From: Sphingobacteriaceae bacterium
GTDB lineage: Bacteria > Bacteroidota > Bacteroidia > B-17B0 > Aurantibacillaceae
Length of the DNA: 64,000 nucleotides
Direction: 5' to 3'
Assembly (NCBI GenBank): GCA_947453445.1
Contig: CANGGP010000003.1
Span: forward strand, 62,001 to 126,000
Shown here: positions 43,785 through 53,712 of the stretch, piece by piece
Layout of the letters: every line of letters begins with the position of its first letter
How positions within the stretch are numbered: the first letter of the stretch is position 1
Notes under the pieces: model-generated
Told to the model about the DNA's origin: nothing
The model's database searches: none
The model's input: the letters and a program-made list of their open reading frames with translations, nothing else
Position numbers and translations under genes: made by a program

Positions 43785-46271
43785 TTGTCCTTCGATCCTT
43801 TTCAAATAAATCTGCCGGTTACCGATATCATTGATAAGGTACGCGAACTACTTTCAAAACAAAACACACTTATTGTAAACGCCCCTCCCGGCGCAGGTAA
43901 AAGCACCCTCTTGCCTTTGGCTTTAATGAAAGAAGCTTTTTTAAATGGTAAAAAAATAATCATGCTTGAACCGCGGCGCTTGGCTGCAAGAACAATAGCA
44001 GCGCGAATGGCCTCTTTATTAGAAGAGGAAGTTGGTGAACAAATTGGTTATCGTATTCGTTTTGATAACCGCATTAGTAACAAAACAAAAATTGAAGTTG
44101 TGACAGAAGGGATTCTAACCCGCATGTTGCAACAAGATAATGCCTTGGAAAATGTTGGCTTGGTTATTTTTGATGAGTTTCACGAGCGCAGTTTAAATGC
44201 CGATGTGGCCTTGGCCCTGTGTCGTGATGCCCAACAAGTAATACGTCCCGATTTACGCATCATGATCATGTCGGCCACACTTAATATGCCGCAATTAAAA
44301 AACTTACTCAACTGCCCCGTTGCAGTAAGCGAAGGCAAACAATACCCGGTTGAAATAATTTACACCAATGATGCCGATGAAAAACTACTACCTGAATTAA
44401 CCGCCAGACTAATCATTCGTGCATCACAAGAACACGAAGGTGATGTGCTGGTTTTTTTGCCTGGCGAAGGAGAAATTAGAAAATGCGCAGAGATTCTTAA
44501 TACACAAGTTAACAACTTTTTAATTCATCCCCTTTATGGTCAATTGCCTCAACAGGAGCAGTTTTTAGCCATTATGCCCAACAAATTTGGGAAAAGAAAA
44601 ATTGTATTGGCCACTTCAATTGCCGAAACAAGTTTAACCATTGAAGGCATTAAAATTGTGATTGATTGTGGATTTGGACGAACCTCTCGCTTCGATTCAA
44701 AATCAGGTTTATCAAGATTAGAAACGATAAGAATTTCAAAAGATTCGGCCGACCAACGCGCAGGGCGTGCCGGAAGATTGAGTGCCGGGTATTGTTACCG
44801 CTTATGGACAAAAGCCACACACGAAAGATTATTAGAACATCGGGTGCCGGAAATAATGGAAGCCGACCTCAGTGATTTGGTATTAGACATGGCACAATGG
44901 GGCGTTAATGATATTCAACAATTAACATGGTTAACGCCTCCTCCAAAATCTGCTTTAATTCAAGCTACAGAAACATTACATCAAATAAATGCTTTAGAAA
45001 ATAACCGTATAACGGCTCACGGTAAACAGATACATCAATTGGCTTGTCACCCCCGTATTGCCCATATGCTTTTAATGGCCAAAGAATTAAATGATAAACA
45101 ATTAGCTACAGATATAGCGGCCATTTTAGAAGAGCGCGACCCATTGCCACGCGATTCAGGCATTGATATTAATTTACGTATTGAGGCACTTAGAAGGGCC
45201 AGAAGTAATAATAGTTTAGGCAATCGTTTTTCTCGCATTGAAAAAATAGCGGCTTCATATCGTAAGATGTTAAATATTGCAGTAAACAACTCGGCTGTTG
45301 ATGTTTTTGAAACGGGATTATTATTAGCTTATGCCTATCCTGAAAGAATTGCCTCGGCTCGCCCCGGCAACAATGCACAATTTCAATTGGCCAATGGTAA
45401 AATTGCAATGGCTGGGCATAAAGACGATTTGGCCCATGAGCCATGGCTAGCGGTTGCGCATATGGATTTGCGTGATGGATTGGGAAAAATATTTTTGGCA
45501 GCACCTTTAAATCCAAAAGATCTCATCTCACTTGTAAAAGAACAAGATGTGATTATTTGGGATACGCGCAAAGGTGGATTAATAGCTAATAAAGAATTAA
45601 AAATTGGCAACATTATTTTGCAATCAAAACCCTTAAAAACCTTTACCGAAGACCAACGGGTGATGGCCATTTCAAATGCTATTAAAAGCGAAGGTGAAAA
45701 TTTATTGGAATTTGATGAAAACATGATTCAATTACAAAACCGCATTTTGAGTTTAAGAAATTGGAATGAAAATGAAAATTGGCCAAACGTTAAAACGGAA
45801 GAACTATTAATAAACAATGAAGTTTGGTTGGGCCCATATTTAAATGCCATCAAAAAAACAGAAGATTTAAAAAAAATAAATTTATCTGAAGCTTTGCTGC
45901 ATTCGTTAACTTGGGAACAACAACAGTTATTAAATAAATTAGCACCTGCTAAATTAGATGTTCCCAGCGGATCGAAAATCACCATTCAGTATTTTCCAAA
46001 TGGCGCAACGCCGGTTTTATCGGTACGTTTACAAGAAGTGTTTGGTTTAAGTGATACGCCAAAATTAAACAATGGAAAAAATAATGTTGTGATGCATTTA
46101 TTATCACCCGGCTACAAACCAGTGCAAGTAACATCTGACCTAAATAGTTTTTGGAACAATTTATACTTTGAAGTAAAGAAAGAATTACAGCGCCGTTATC
46201 CAAAACATGCTTGGCCAGATGATCCTTGGACGGCGCCTGCTGTGGCCAAAGGCAGAAGCACTAAAAAATAA
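43785..46271 (+). CDS. hrpB: ATP-dependent helicase HrpB
   Basis: An 828-residue DEAH-type helicase. Motif I is NAPPGAGKSTLLPL, motif II is IFDEFHERS, motif III is MSATLN, and motif VI is DQRAGRAGRLSAGYCYRLW. The C-terminal HrpB domain ends with WPDDPWTAPA. The role of HrpB in bacteria is not settled. I chose TTG 43785 rather than TTG 43761: the family N-terminus begins (M)xFDPFQINLPV and a promoter box overlaps the earlier codon. Confidence 0.92.
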   Translation: MSFDPFQINLPVTDIIDKVRELLSKQNTLIVNAPPGAGKSTLLPLALMKEAFLNGKKIIMLEPRRLAARTIAARMASLLEEEVGEQIGYRIRFDNRISNKTKIEVVTEGILTRMLQQDNALENVGLVIFDEFHERSLNADVALALCRDAQQVIRPDLRIMIMSATLNMPQLKNLLNCPVAVSEGKQYPVEIIYTNDADEKLLPELTARLIIRASQEHEGDVLVFLPGEGEIRKCAEILNTQVNNFLIHPLYGQLPQQEQFLAIMPNKFGKRKIVLATSIAETSLTIEGIKIVIDCGFGRTSRFDSKSGLSRLETIRISKDSADQRAGRAGRLSAGYCYRLWTKATHERLLEHRVPEIMEADLSDLVLDMAQWGVNDIQQLTWLTPPPKSALIQATETLHQINALENNRITAHGKQIHQLACHPRIAHMLLMAKELNDKQLATDIAAILEERDPLPRDSGIDINLRIEALRRARSNNSLGNRFSRIEKIAASYRKMLNIAVNNSAVDVFETGLLLAYAYPERIASARPGNNAQFQLANGKIAMAGHKDDLAHEPWLAVAHMDLRDGLGKIFLAAPLNPKDLISLVKEQDVIIWDTRKGGLIANKELKIGNIILQSKPLKTFTEDQRVMAISNAIKSEGENLLEFDENMIQLQNRILSLRNWNENENWPNVKTEELLINNEVWLGPYLNAIKKTEDLKKINLSEALLHSLTWEQQQLLNKLAPAKLDVPSGSKITIQYFPNGATPVLSVRLQEVFGLSDTPKLNNGKNNVVMHLLSPGYKPVQVTSDLNSFWNNLYFEVKKELQRRYPKHAWPDDPWTAPAVAKGRSTKK

Positions 46272-46300
46272 ATTGAATAAATTAAAATTGTCGTTTAAAT

Positions 46301-47659
46301 TTATTTCCTCTCCAAATCAATCTTCTCGTCTCCTGCCTTATAAGGCATATAAGTAAAAATAAACTGAAACATTTCTTCGGTTGTCTTCATGCTCTCAACA
46401 CCGTTGCCTTGGGTAATGGTTTGCGGCGGATAAAAAGGATTGTTGCTATTTTTTGATGTGTTGTCGAATGTGCCATACACCTTTATAGTGCTGCCTTTTT
46501 CTAAAACCAAAGGGTGTTTAAAGGTGTAATAATACTGCCACCTAAAATCCCATTTGTTGATTTTTATAATTGGAATAGTATCGCCATTGGGCTTAAGCGC
46601 AAAAGCCCAAAAAGATTTACCTATTAAGTGCATGTGTGGATTCACCGACAGCATACTGATGGTATATGGTAAACTGGTTTCGGTAACAAAAGTTTTTATT
46701 TCATTCGGCGGGATAATAAATTCAGGTTCAATTTTTGAAATGCCAAATGTGCCCAATTGCGTTTCTCGAACGGGTCGCTCTATTGGTGTTTTGCGGTAAA
46801 AAACATTGATGTATGAACTGTCCATCAAATCAACATTGCTTGGTCCGTAATGAATATTGTTCAACAAAAACAATCCATGCTTTTTAAATTTATAACCACC
46901 TACCGCTTTTGGATAAACGGGCGGCACATACCCGGGCAAATAATACACAGTATTGGGCGTGAGTGTTGGAAAATTTGGTTGTAAGGCATCGGTGTATGGT
47001 ATATGAAATCTTTTGTATACATCCATGAGCTGGCTTTTGGTTTCTTCGTGCAAACAATCGCCTGACATGTAATTAAAAGTGCGTTTCTCATCATAGCTGA
47101 TTAAGTGGCCATTGACGTGATGCACCAACTTTCGCCGATGTGGCACAAACTCAACAAAATCAATCAAGGTGTCTTTTTCTATTTCATAAGGAAATTTTAA
47201 AATTAAAAAAGCGTCGGTTCCGTTGCCTTTTATTGGCACCGCTTCTTTCAACTTTATTGTTAAATCGGGTTTTCCAAAATAAGACCCGGTGAAAAAAATT
47301 GGCGTCTTTTGTTCAGATAAACTATCGCCACGCTGATAACCGTTAGTTGTCCAATTGGCAATCAATCCAATTTCTTCATCCGTTAAAACCCGTTCTCCTA
47401 CAAAATGACTATAGTTCGCGTCGGCCGGCCAAGGCGGCATGTAACGGCTGCTTGTAACAAACTTCAATAATCCGCCTTTTTTAACGGCATCCGAATAAGT
47501 CAACAAATTAAATCCCCCGCTTTCGCCGGGGCGATGGCAAGCGCTACAATTTTTGTGAATGATCGGCGCAATGTGCTTACTCCAAGTAACCTGTTCCCGT
47601 GAATTGTGATGGCAGGCAACAAATAAAAACAACAGAAAAACAAATACAATATGTTTCAT
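46301..47659 (-). CDS. lipoprotein with c-type cytochrome and copper type II monooxygenase-like domains
   Basis: A 452-residue predicted lipoprotein (lipobox FVAC, Cys16). A haem-binding CSACH (C38, C41, H42) with a downstream Met in SRYMPPWPAD forms a c-type cytochrome domain. The C-terminal two thirds have HHVNGH near residue 180 and VNPHMHLIGKSF near residue 340, as in copper type II (PHM/DBM-like) monooxygenases. Its substrate is unknown. It is a stand-alone gene, convergent with hrpB. Confidence 0.82.
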   Translation of the reverse strand: MKHIVFVFLLFLFVACHHNSREQVTWSKHIAPIIHKNCSACHRPGESGGFNLLTYSDAVKKGGLLKFVTSSRYMPPWPADANYSHFVGERVLTDEEIGLIANWTTNGYQRGDSLSEQKTPIFFTGSYFGKPDLTIKLKEAVPIKGNGTDAFLILKFPYEIEKDTLIDFVEFVPHRRKLVHHVNGHLISYDEKRTFNYMSGDCLHEETKSQLMDVYKRFHIPYTDALQPNFPTLTPNTVYYLPGYVPPVYPKAVGGYKFKKHGLFLLNNIHYGPSNVDLMDSSYINVFYRKTPIERPVRETQLGTFGISKIEPEFIIPPNEIKTFVTETSLPYTISMLSVNPHMHLIGKSFWAFALKPNGDTIPIIKINKWDFRWQYYYTFKHPLVLEKGSTIKVYGTFDNTSKNSNNPFYPPQTITQGNGVESMKTTEEMFQFIFTYMPYKAGDEKIDLERK

Positions 47660-47777
47660 TTAGGCAGCGCAAATTACAAAAGTTTATTTTTTATCACACA
47701 CATTTGATTGCTAATTTAATTTGTGTATTTTTAATTGCCTTCAATTTGATCTCATTGAATCAATTAAACTAACAATT

Positions 47778-48881
47778 ATGAAACCTCTTATTCGTTTCAA
47801 ACATCAGCCATTATTCTTCTTTCTTATTATTATCCCGGCTTTTTCTGGATTTGGTCAAAACGATTCCTTGAAAAAAGAAGAAAGTCCGAAAACCAAATTG
47901 GAAGGCTATACCGAAGCCTATTATTCTTTTGATTTTAACCAACCGAGTAATAATTTAAGGCCCGGCTTTTTATATAACCACGTAAGGCACAACGAAGTGA
48001 ATATCAATCACGCCATTATCCGCGCCTCATACAACTCAGATAAGGTACGCGTAAACATGGCCTTGATGACCGGAAATTACGCCCAGTATAATTTGGCGGC
48101 CGAACCCGGGGTGCTAAAAAACATTTATGAATCACATGTTGGATTTAAAATAAAAAAGAATTTTTGGTTCGATGCCGGCATATTTGCTTCACACATTGGC
48201 TTTGAAAGCGCCATCTCAAAAGATTGTTGGACACTCACCAGATCGATCGTTGCCGAAAACTCACCTTATTACGAAAGCGGCGCCAAATTTAGTTGGACAC
48301 CAAACGACAAATGGCAAATTGCCGTTTTATATCTAAACGGCTGGCAACACATTCAACGTCCTGCGGGAAATAATTCGCCTGCCTTTGGGACACAGATTGT
48401 GTATAAGCCAAATTCTAAAATGACCTTTAACTACAGCACTTTTATTGGCAACGATAAACCCGACAGCCTGAAGCAAAATCGTTACTATCACAATATTTAT
48501 GGCATCATGCAATTCACTAAAAAATTCGGCATGATTGCGGGCCTTGACTTTGGAATGGAACAAACCAAAAAGAACGCCAAAGATTATAACAGCTGGTATA
48601 CGCCTGTTGTTATTTTACGCTATTACTTTACAGAGAAATTCGGCCTTGCCGCAAGGGCTGAATATTACCAAGATAAAAAAGGCGAGATGATCAACAGTGG
48701 CACCACAAATGGTTTTATGGTAAAAGGTTATTCTTTAAATATGGATTATTTTCCGGCAGAAAATGTTTTGTTTAGAATTGAAGGCAAATTATATGATAGT
48801 AAGGATAGGTATTTTGTAAAAGGAAAAAACTTAAGCACTCAAAATTTTTGCTTAACATCATCAATCGCTATTCTGTTTTAA
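47778..48881 (+). CDS. BBP2-type outer membrane beta-barrel porin
   Basis: A 367-residue outer-membrane protein with a signal peptide (ending FGQ, near residue 27) and alternating beta strands (FWFDAGIFASHIGFESA, WQIAVLYLNGWQ) that end in a C-terminal aromatic residue (SSIAILF). It matches the putative beta-barrel porin-2 family. I chose ATG 47778; the upstream TTG/ATG-like codons would add a non-signal prefix. Substrate unknown. A second porin of the same family lies at 49937-51298. Confidence 0.83.
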   Translation: MKPLIRFKHQPLFFFLIIIPAFSGFGQNDSLKKEESPKTKLEGYTEAYYSFDFNQPSNNLRPGFLYNHVRHNEVNINHAIIRASYNSDKVRVNMALMTGNYAQYNLAAEPGVLKNIYESHVGFKIKKNFWFDAGIFASHIGFESAISKDCWTLTRSIVAENSPYYESGAKFSWTPNDKWQIAVLYLNGWQHIQRPAGNNSPAFGTQIVYKPNSKMTFNYSTFIGNDKPDSLKQNRYYHNIYGIMQFTKKFGMIAGLDFGMEQTKKNAKDYNSWYTPVVILRYYFTEKFGLAARAEYYQDKKGEMINSGTTNGFMVKGYSLNMDYFPAENVLFRIEGKLYDSKDRYFVKGKNLSTQNFCLTSSIAILF

Positions 48882-48997
48882 TATTCCTTCTCTTTTTTGT
48901 TTTTCAATCGTCACAATTGCTGATTACTTTTTTAGGTATTCACAAACAAATGCAATATTTTAGTTTAACAATTTTTTCAATCACCAATTCAAATCAA

Positions 48998-49007
48998 GGA
49001 GGCGCAA
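48998..49007 (+). promoter_or_regulatory. strong Shine-Dalgarno sequence of the SPFH gene
   Basis: AAGGAGG lies five bases before the ATG at 49008. Such a strong site stands out because most starts in this window have no clear purine-rich motif. Confidence 0.7.
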
Positions 49008-49913
49008 ATGGTATTAATCGTTTTAGGAATTATCGTAATTATCTTATCGTATTATTTTGTTAAACCCAATTTCAAGATCAATCGATTTCATAAATTGTTT
49101 TTTAGCCTTGGTGTTTTACTTGTTTTTATTGGCATCTCTAACTCCCTAATAAAACAGGTTGAAGCCGGGCAAGTAGGTGTGCAAGCATTATTTGGAAAAG
49201 TAGATAACCGAATTTTAGAAAGTGGTTTAAATGTCATTAACCCTTTGGTTGAAGTTACCATGTTTGATATCAAAACACAAAACTACACCATGTCGGGCGT
49301 TCACGACGAAGGCGATAAAGGTGGAGATGATGCCATTCGTGTTTTATCGGCCGATGGGCTTGAGGTAATCATTGACCTTACTGTATTATATCGCGTGCTG
49401 CCAAATCAAGCACCAAGAATTTTACAAGAAATTGGCACCGATTACAAAAACACAATTGTAAGACCCATTACTCGCACAAAAATAAGAGACAACGCCGTTT
49501 ATTATGATGCCGTTGCTTTATACTCAACCAAAAGAGATGAATTTCAATCACGTATTTTTAGCGGCATTGAAAAAGATTTTAAAGGTCGCGGATTGGTTTT
49601 AGAGCAATTGCTGGTTCGAAATATCACCTTGCCACAATCTGTAAAAATAACCATTGAATCAAAAATTAATGCGGAACAAGACGCGCAAAAAATGCAATTT
49701 GTTTTACAAAAAGAAAAGCAAGAAGCTGAAAGAAAACGTGTTGAAGCACAAGGTATCGCCGATTATCAAAAGATCATTAACACGGGCTTAAGCGAACAGC
49801 AATTGCAATATGAAATGATAAAAGCAAATAAGGAAATTGCCACTTCGCCAAATACCAAAATAATTATTATTGGTAACGGCAAAAACATGCCGCTCATTTT
49901 GAATGATAAATAA
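49008..49913 (+). CDS. SPFH/prohibitin-family membrane protein
   Basis: A 301-residue protein with an N-terminal membrane segment, then an SPFH domain (VEAGQVGVQALFGKV near residue 50, RVLPNQAPRILQEIG) and a Glu/Lys-rich coiled coil (QKEKQEAERKRVEAQGIADYQKI). Prohibitin and HflC/K-type proteins form ring scaffolds in the membrane and modulate proteases. It is preceded by a strong ribosome-binding site and stands alone. The exact partner is unknown. Confidence 0.87.
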   Translation: MVLIVLGIIVIILSYYFVKPNFKINRFHKLFFSLGVLLVFIGISNSLIKQVEAGQVGVQALFGKVDNRILESGLNVINPLVEVTMFDIKTQNYTMSGVHDEGDKGGDDAIRVLSADGLEVIIDLTVLYRVLPNQAPRILQEIGTDYKNTIVRPITRTKIRDNAVYYDAVALYSTKRDEFQSRIFSGIEKDFKGRGLVLEQLLVRNITLPQSVKITIESKINAEQDAQKMQFVLQKEKQEAERKRVEAQGIADYQKIINTGLSEQQLQYEMIKANKEIATSPNTKIIIIGNGKNMPLILNDK

Positions 49914-49936
49914 TTTGCGCTAAACAGACAATTCAA

Positions 49937-51298
49937 CTACATCCTAAACAATACCACAAAAATAATTCTACTTTCGCTTTTAACTAAATCGGGTCGCCAA
50001 TCTGGGCTTAACACGCTTGTGGTATATCCGGTTGGTGATGTAACGCCTCCATGTCCGGCAAAATAAGGAACGCTAGACTCTCTGTGCACAAATTCAATTC
50101 GAAATGTTGTGCTTTGATTTGGCATCCAATCAAAATTTGTTGAACAATCCCATCCCTCAAATAAATCGCCCGGATTCGCACTAAACGGATAGGCACCTGC
50201 CGTTTGTGTAGGATTGTATGGATTCGGCAAAGGGCTTGCTTGTCCGGTTGGATACAAAACCAAATAGCGACCCGGATTCGACATGTAGCCACCTCCCAAC
50301 GTCCAGGCAAATTTATTTTCATAAAACCACAATCGGTTGTAAAACATGACACTCATAAAATTTTGGCTTGGGTTGATATTATCCCCATTGAATGCTTTAA
50401 CGCCAGCGCCATTTTCAAAACCAATATCAGCAGTTAATGAAAACGCAGCTTGACTAATCCGTTTCGATTTAGCTAAATGATAATAACGCCACAAAAAACT
50501 GTTGTCTGAATGAAACCTTCTTCTTTTTGGTAATCCTGCTGCATCTGTGCCATAATAATCGTTTGTAAGCAATTTGATGTTCTCTGTCGGGCACCAAGTG
50601 ATGTTGCCGCCAAAACCGGGCATGCTGTTAAATTTGCCGTAACTTTGCCAACCGTTAATAATCCAAGGTTCTATTTTTATTTTTTTTGTTGGGAAAATTT
50701 GTATCCGCATACCATTAAAAAACCAAGGCGTGTTATCAGAAGTAAAAGAAGCCTGATACTCCCAGTTCTCAACTTGATAATATGAATTTAAACCGATGTA
50801 CGACATAAACATTCCAAAATCAACATTAACACCATACCATTTTTTGAAATGATATCCTGCAAATGCTTCACTTAAATAACGGTACATATTGGCCAATTCA
50901 TACTGTCCTTTATACGGACTATAATCGTTTCTCGGAACAACCGTTGAGCGTGTTCCAAACTGGGTAAAAACACGAGCCCTTGCACCCAAATAGTTAAATT
51001 CTGCCCCCAAACTCGCACATGAAACTTGCATTTCGTTGTTGCGCGCCAAGGCGGTTGATCCCACAACCGTATTATCTATTGGATCATTAAACGCGTAAGT
51101 ATAATTCGCGTCCACCATCACACTTCCTGTAAAATACTGGCTGCTTAAAACAGATGAATCTCTTCGGTCGCTGCCGTTCTGCCAAGTAAAATCCATGCCT
51201 TCAAATGGAATATTTTCACCTGAAATTGAATCTGAATTTTGGGCCTTGACAAAACCTAAACAAAATAAAAAAATAATAAAAATGTTGCTTTTTCTCAT
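49937..51298 (-). CDS. BBP2-type porin in the KdpDE-like cluster
   Basis: A 453-residue outer-membrane beta-barrel protein with a signal peptide ending VKAQ (residue 20) and many aromatic beta strands; the last strand ends SRIIFVVLFRM. It fits the OmpL-like/BBP2 porins often found in Bacteroidota potassium (kdp) operons. It is 8 bp downstream of a small secreted gene and lies in the same direction as the kinase and regulator, so it probably belongs to their regulon. Confidence 0.82.
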   Translation of the reverse strand: MRKSNIFIIFLFCLGFVKAQNSDSISGENIPFEGMDFTWQNGSDRRDSSVLSSQYFTGSVMVDANYTYAFNDPIDNTVVGSTALARNNEMQVSCASLGAEFNYLGARARVFTQFGTRSTVVPRNDYSPYKGQYELANMYRYLSEAFAGYHFKKWYGVNVDFGMFMSYIGLNSYYQVENWEYQASFTSDNTPWFFNGMRIQIFPTKKIKIEPWIINGWQSYGKFNSMPGFGGNITWCPTENIKLLTNDYYGTDAAGLPKRRRFHSDNSFLWRYYHLAKSKRISQAAFSLTADIGFENGAGVKAFNGDNINPSQNFMSVMFYNRLWFYENKFAWTLGGGYMSNPGRYLVLYPTGQASPLPNPYNPTQTAGAYPFSANPGDLFEGWDCSTNFDWMPNQSTTFRIEFVHRESSVPYFAGHGGVTSPTGYTTSVLSPDWRPDLVKSESRIIFVVLFRM

Positions 51299-51306
51299 GG
51301 CAATAA

Positions 51307-51873
51307 TTATTCTGCGTTAATGTTCAATTCATTTATTTTATATTTTTGCTTGCCTTTGTCAAATTCTAAAAGATCGGCGTCGCTATCAAACGCCAAATCA
51401 AGCTGCTCTCTGAAGTTTTGAAGGTCTGAGAACACCAGCTTCAACTGATGCAAATTGAGTTTATGAATTGGAGCCCCCGGCTTACGACTAAAATAATACT
51501 CAATGAGTGTTTGTGTGTTCTTATATCCTCCCAGGTATTCACGCGCGTATATCAATAGTGTTTCATTTGGATTTAAAATTTTAAAAATCGTTTGGTTATA
51601 AATCCGATAAAAATCATGGTGCCTGTCAACATATCCAAAGATTGAATCCTTCGAAAAGTGAAACAAGGAATCACCAAGTATTATGCTCAATTTACGGTGA
51701 GGACTTCCTTCAAAAACATGCATTTTATATTTTAAACCCTGTCGTTTTTGAAAAGAGATTTTTTTGTTCACAAAATCATTCGGATTTAAAATAATTCCCT
51801 GATCCCCGCTTTGTCCTTTTGCAATGGCAACAACGACAAAAAGCACTAATAAACAAATAAATTGATTTTTCAT
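51307..51873 (-). CDS. small secreted protein of unknown function
   Basis: A 188-residue protein with a signal peptide (ending AKGQ, residue 21) and a mixed alpha/beta body with KYKMHVFEGSPHRKLSIILG and YYFSRKPGAPIHKLNLHQLK. I recognise no family. It lies between a response regulator and a porin on the same strand, with an 8-bp gap to the porin. A link to the Kdp-like system is inferred from position only. Confidence 0.65.
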   Translation of the reverse strand: MKNQFICLLVLFVVVAIAKGQSGDQGIILNPNDFVNKKISFQKRQGLKYKMHVFEGSPHRKLSIILGDSLFHFSKDSIFGYVDRHHDFYRIYNQTIFKILNPNETLLIYAREYLGGYKNTQTLIEYYFSRKPGAPIHKLNLHQLKLVFSDLQNFREQLDLAFDSDADLLEFDKGKQKYKINELNINAE

Positions 51874-51942
51874 ATAACGCTACAAATGTCGCGAGAACGC
51901 TATATTTAAAAGATAAATTTATCCCTGTAGGATATAAATTTT

Positions 51943-52638
51943 TTATAAAGATTCCGATTGTATCATAAATCGGTAACCAACACCCGATTCCGTTAAAATG
52001 AACTTTGGATGATTTGAATCCTTTTCTATTTTTTTTCTTAATTGGGCGATAAAAACCCTTAAATATTGCGTTTGAAGCGCATAACTGGGTCCCCAAATGG
52101 CATTCAAAATGTATTGGTGAGTTAATACTCGGCCCTCATTTTTAACCAGTAATGTTAAAAGCGAATATTCAGTTGAAGTTAACTTAACAATATTATTGTG
52201 TTTATATACCAGGCGCGCACTTAAATCTATGCGTAAAGAATCAAATTCTATTTTTTGTTGGTGATTATTATCTGACAAATTTCTTAAAGAACTTCTAATT
52301 CTTGCCAATAACTCGCCTGTTCTAAATGGCTTACACAAATAATCATTAGCGCCGTTGTCCAAAGCTTGAACAATATTCTCTTCGTCACTTTGTGCCGAAA
52401 GCATTACAATTGGTTTTACGTACCACTCCCTTAATCTCTTCAGTAAAACCTGACCATTAATGTCTGGTAAACCTATATCCAATAAAATCAAATCAGGCTG
52501 ATGCGAAGCCGCTAACAACAAGCCCTCCTTTCCATTGCAAGCAGAAACAGTTTTGTACCCATTGCTCTGTAATGAAATTTCAAGCAACCTCCTAATCGCG
52601 TTCTCATCATCTATTATTAAAATCAAATCCTTAATCAT
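51943..52638 (-). CDS. KdpE-like OmpR-family response regulator
   Basis: A 231-residue response regulator. The receiver domain has acidic D10/D11, phospho-acceptor D54 in LILLDIGLPD, and K104-type lysine in YLCKPF. A C-terminal winged helix (LTSTEYSLLTLLVKNEGRVLTHQYILNAIWG) follows. Its overlap of 8 bp with the kinase gene and its overall resemblance to KdpE support that pairing. It would control the genes immediately downstream and perhaps a distant K+ pump. Confidence 0.9.
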   Translation of the reverse strand: MIKDLILIIDDENAIRRLLEISLQSNGYKTVSACNGKEGLLLAASHQPDLILLDIGLPDINGQVLLKRLREWYVKPIVMLSAQSDEENIVQALDNGANDYLCKPFRTGELLARIRSSLRNLSDNNHQQKIEFDSLRIDLSARLVYKHNNIVKLTSTEYSLLTLLVKNEGRVLTHQYILNAIWGPSYALQTQYLRVFIAQLRKKIEKDSNHPKFILTESGVGYRFMIQSESL

Positions 52639-53704
52639 GGCTTAAGTTTTGATAATATTGCGTTTCACAATTTATTTGAATTGTAAATTTAGCCCCACCT
52701 GTTAATTTATTTTCCAATCGAATGAGGCCATTGTGCGCTTCAACATATCCTTTCACTATCGACAAACCCAAACCCGTTCCGCCGCTGCCGCTATCTTTTA
52801 GTCGATAAAATTTATCAAATACTTTATCAATTTCCGATTCAGGAAAACCATTGCCCTCATCTTCTAGTTGAATAAATAAATCCTCATCCTTTCTGTTTAT
52901 CGACACAATCACCTTCTTGCTTTGGGGAACATAGGCGTAAGCATTTTGCAGAAGGTTACAAATGACCTGCTGCATAATCCCGCGATCTAATTTACATAGT
53001 GGAAAATTATCTTGAATATTGATTTGTGTAAAGTGTCTTTCTCCTAAGTCTTTCATTTGATCAACACAGGTATAAACCAACTCGTTCATATCACACCAGT
53101 CGCGCTTTAATTGTAAGGTGCCAGAATCTAATCGCGACATGTTAAGCAAGTTCTCAACCTGACGATTCAACCGAAATGAGGATTCCATAATTTGATGCAG
53201 CAACTCTTGTCGTTGGCCCTCGTTTACTTTTTTATCTTGAAGATTATCGGTCGATGCAATGATTGTTGCAATGGGCGTTCGTAATTCGTGCGACAGTGAG
53301 TTTAGTAAAGTGTTGTAAAGCTTAATGGACTTTTCTTTTTCTTGTTTATCGCGGTTGCTCTCTTCCATTTTTTTTAGTTTATTTGTAAAAGCCGCATTCA
53401 CCAAGGCCACCACAAAATACATAAGCACCATTAATTTATCGTCGGTGCTGCCAACCGAAAATGTAAAAACCGGCGGAATAAAAAAATAATCCCAAATCAA
53501 GGCACTCAAAATAGCTGACAAAAAAACAGCGCGAATGTGCAATAGCATCGCCATAACCGATACCATAAACAACAACAACATGGCCACCGACTTATAACCA
53601 ATAATCGGTAAAATCAAAAAAGACACGAAAGAAACAATCACAATGCAGCCGATTGCAATTAAATACTGATAAGTAAACGATAAGTACCTTAGCCTGCTAA
53701 ACAT
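52631..53704 (-). CDS. KdpD-like histidine kinase lacking the N-terminal KdpD/Usp domains
   Basis: A 357-residue kinase. Four closely packed helices (about 13-110) with the motif WDYFFIPPVFTFSV match the DUF4118 domain of KdpD. The kinase part has LLNSLSHELRTPIATI with H139, an N-box CNLLQNAYAYVP and G-boxes DEGNGFPE and GGTGLGLSIVKGYVEA. The large N-terminal K+/c-di-AMP-sensing half of KdpD is absent; it may be encoded separately elsewhere. I chose ATG 53704, since the in-frame GTG at 53713 overlaps a perfect promoter box. Confidence 0.88.
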   Translation of the reverse strand: MFSRLRYLSFTYQYLIAIGCIVIVSFVSFLILPIIGYKSVAMLLLFMVSVMAMLLHIRAVFLSAILSALIWDYFFIPPVFTFSVGSTDDKLMVLMYFVVALVNAAFTNKLKKMEESNRDKQEKEKSIKLYNTLLNSLSHELRTPIATIIASTDNLQDKKVNEGQRQELLHQIMESSFRLNRQVENLLNMSRLDSGTLQLKRDWCDMNELVYTCVDQMKDLGERHFTQINIQDNFPLCKLDRGIMQQVICNLLQNAYAYVPQSKKVIVSINRKDEDLFIQLEDEGNGFPESEIDKVFDKFYRLKDSGSGGTGLGLSIVKGYVEAHNGLIRLENKLTGGAKFTIQINCETQYYQNLSHD

Positions 53705-53712
53705 TCTAATCA

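Noticed and set aside
48848-49063. 71-codon + strand frame between porin and SPFH genes
   Set aside because: It overlaps both neighbours, has no start context, and its hydrophobic product arises from AT-rich spacer DNA.
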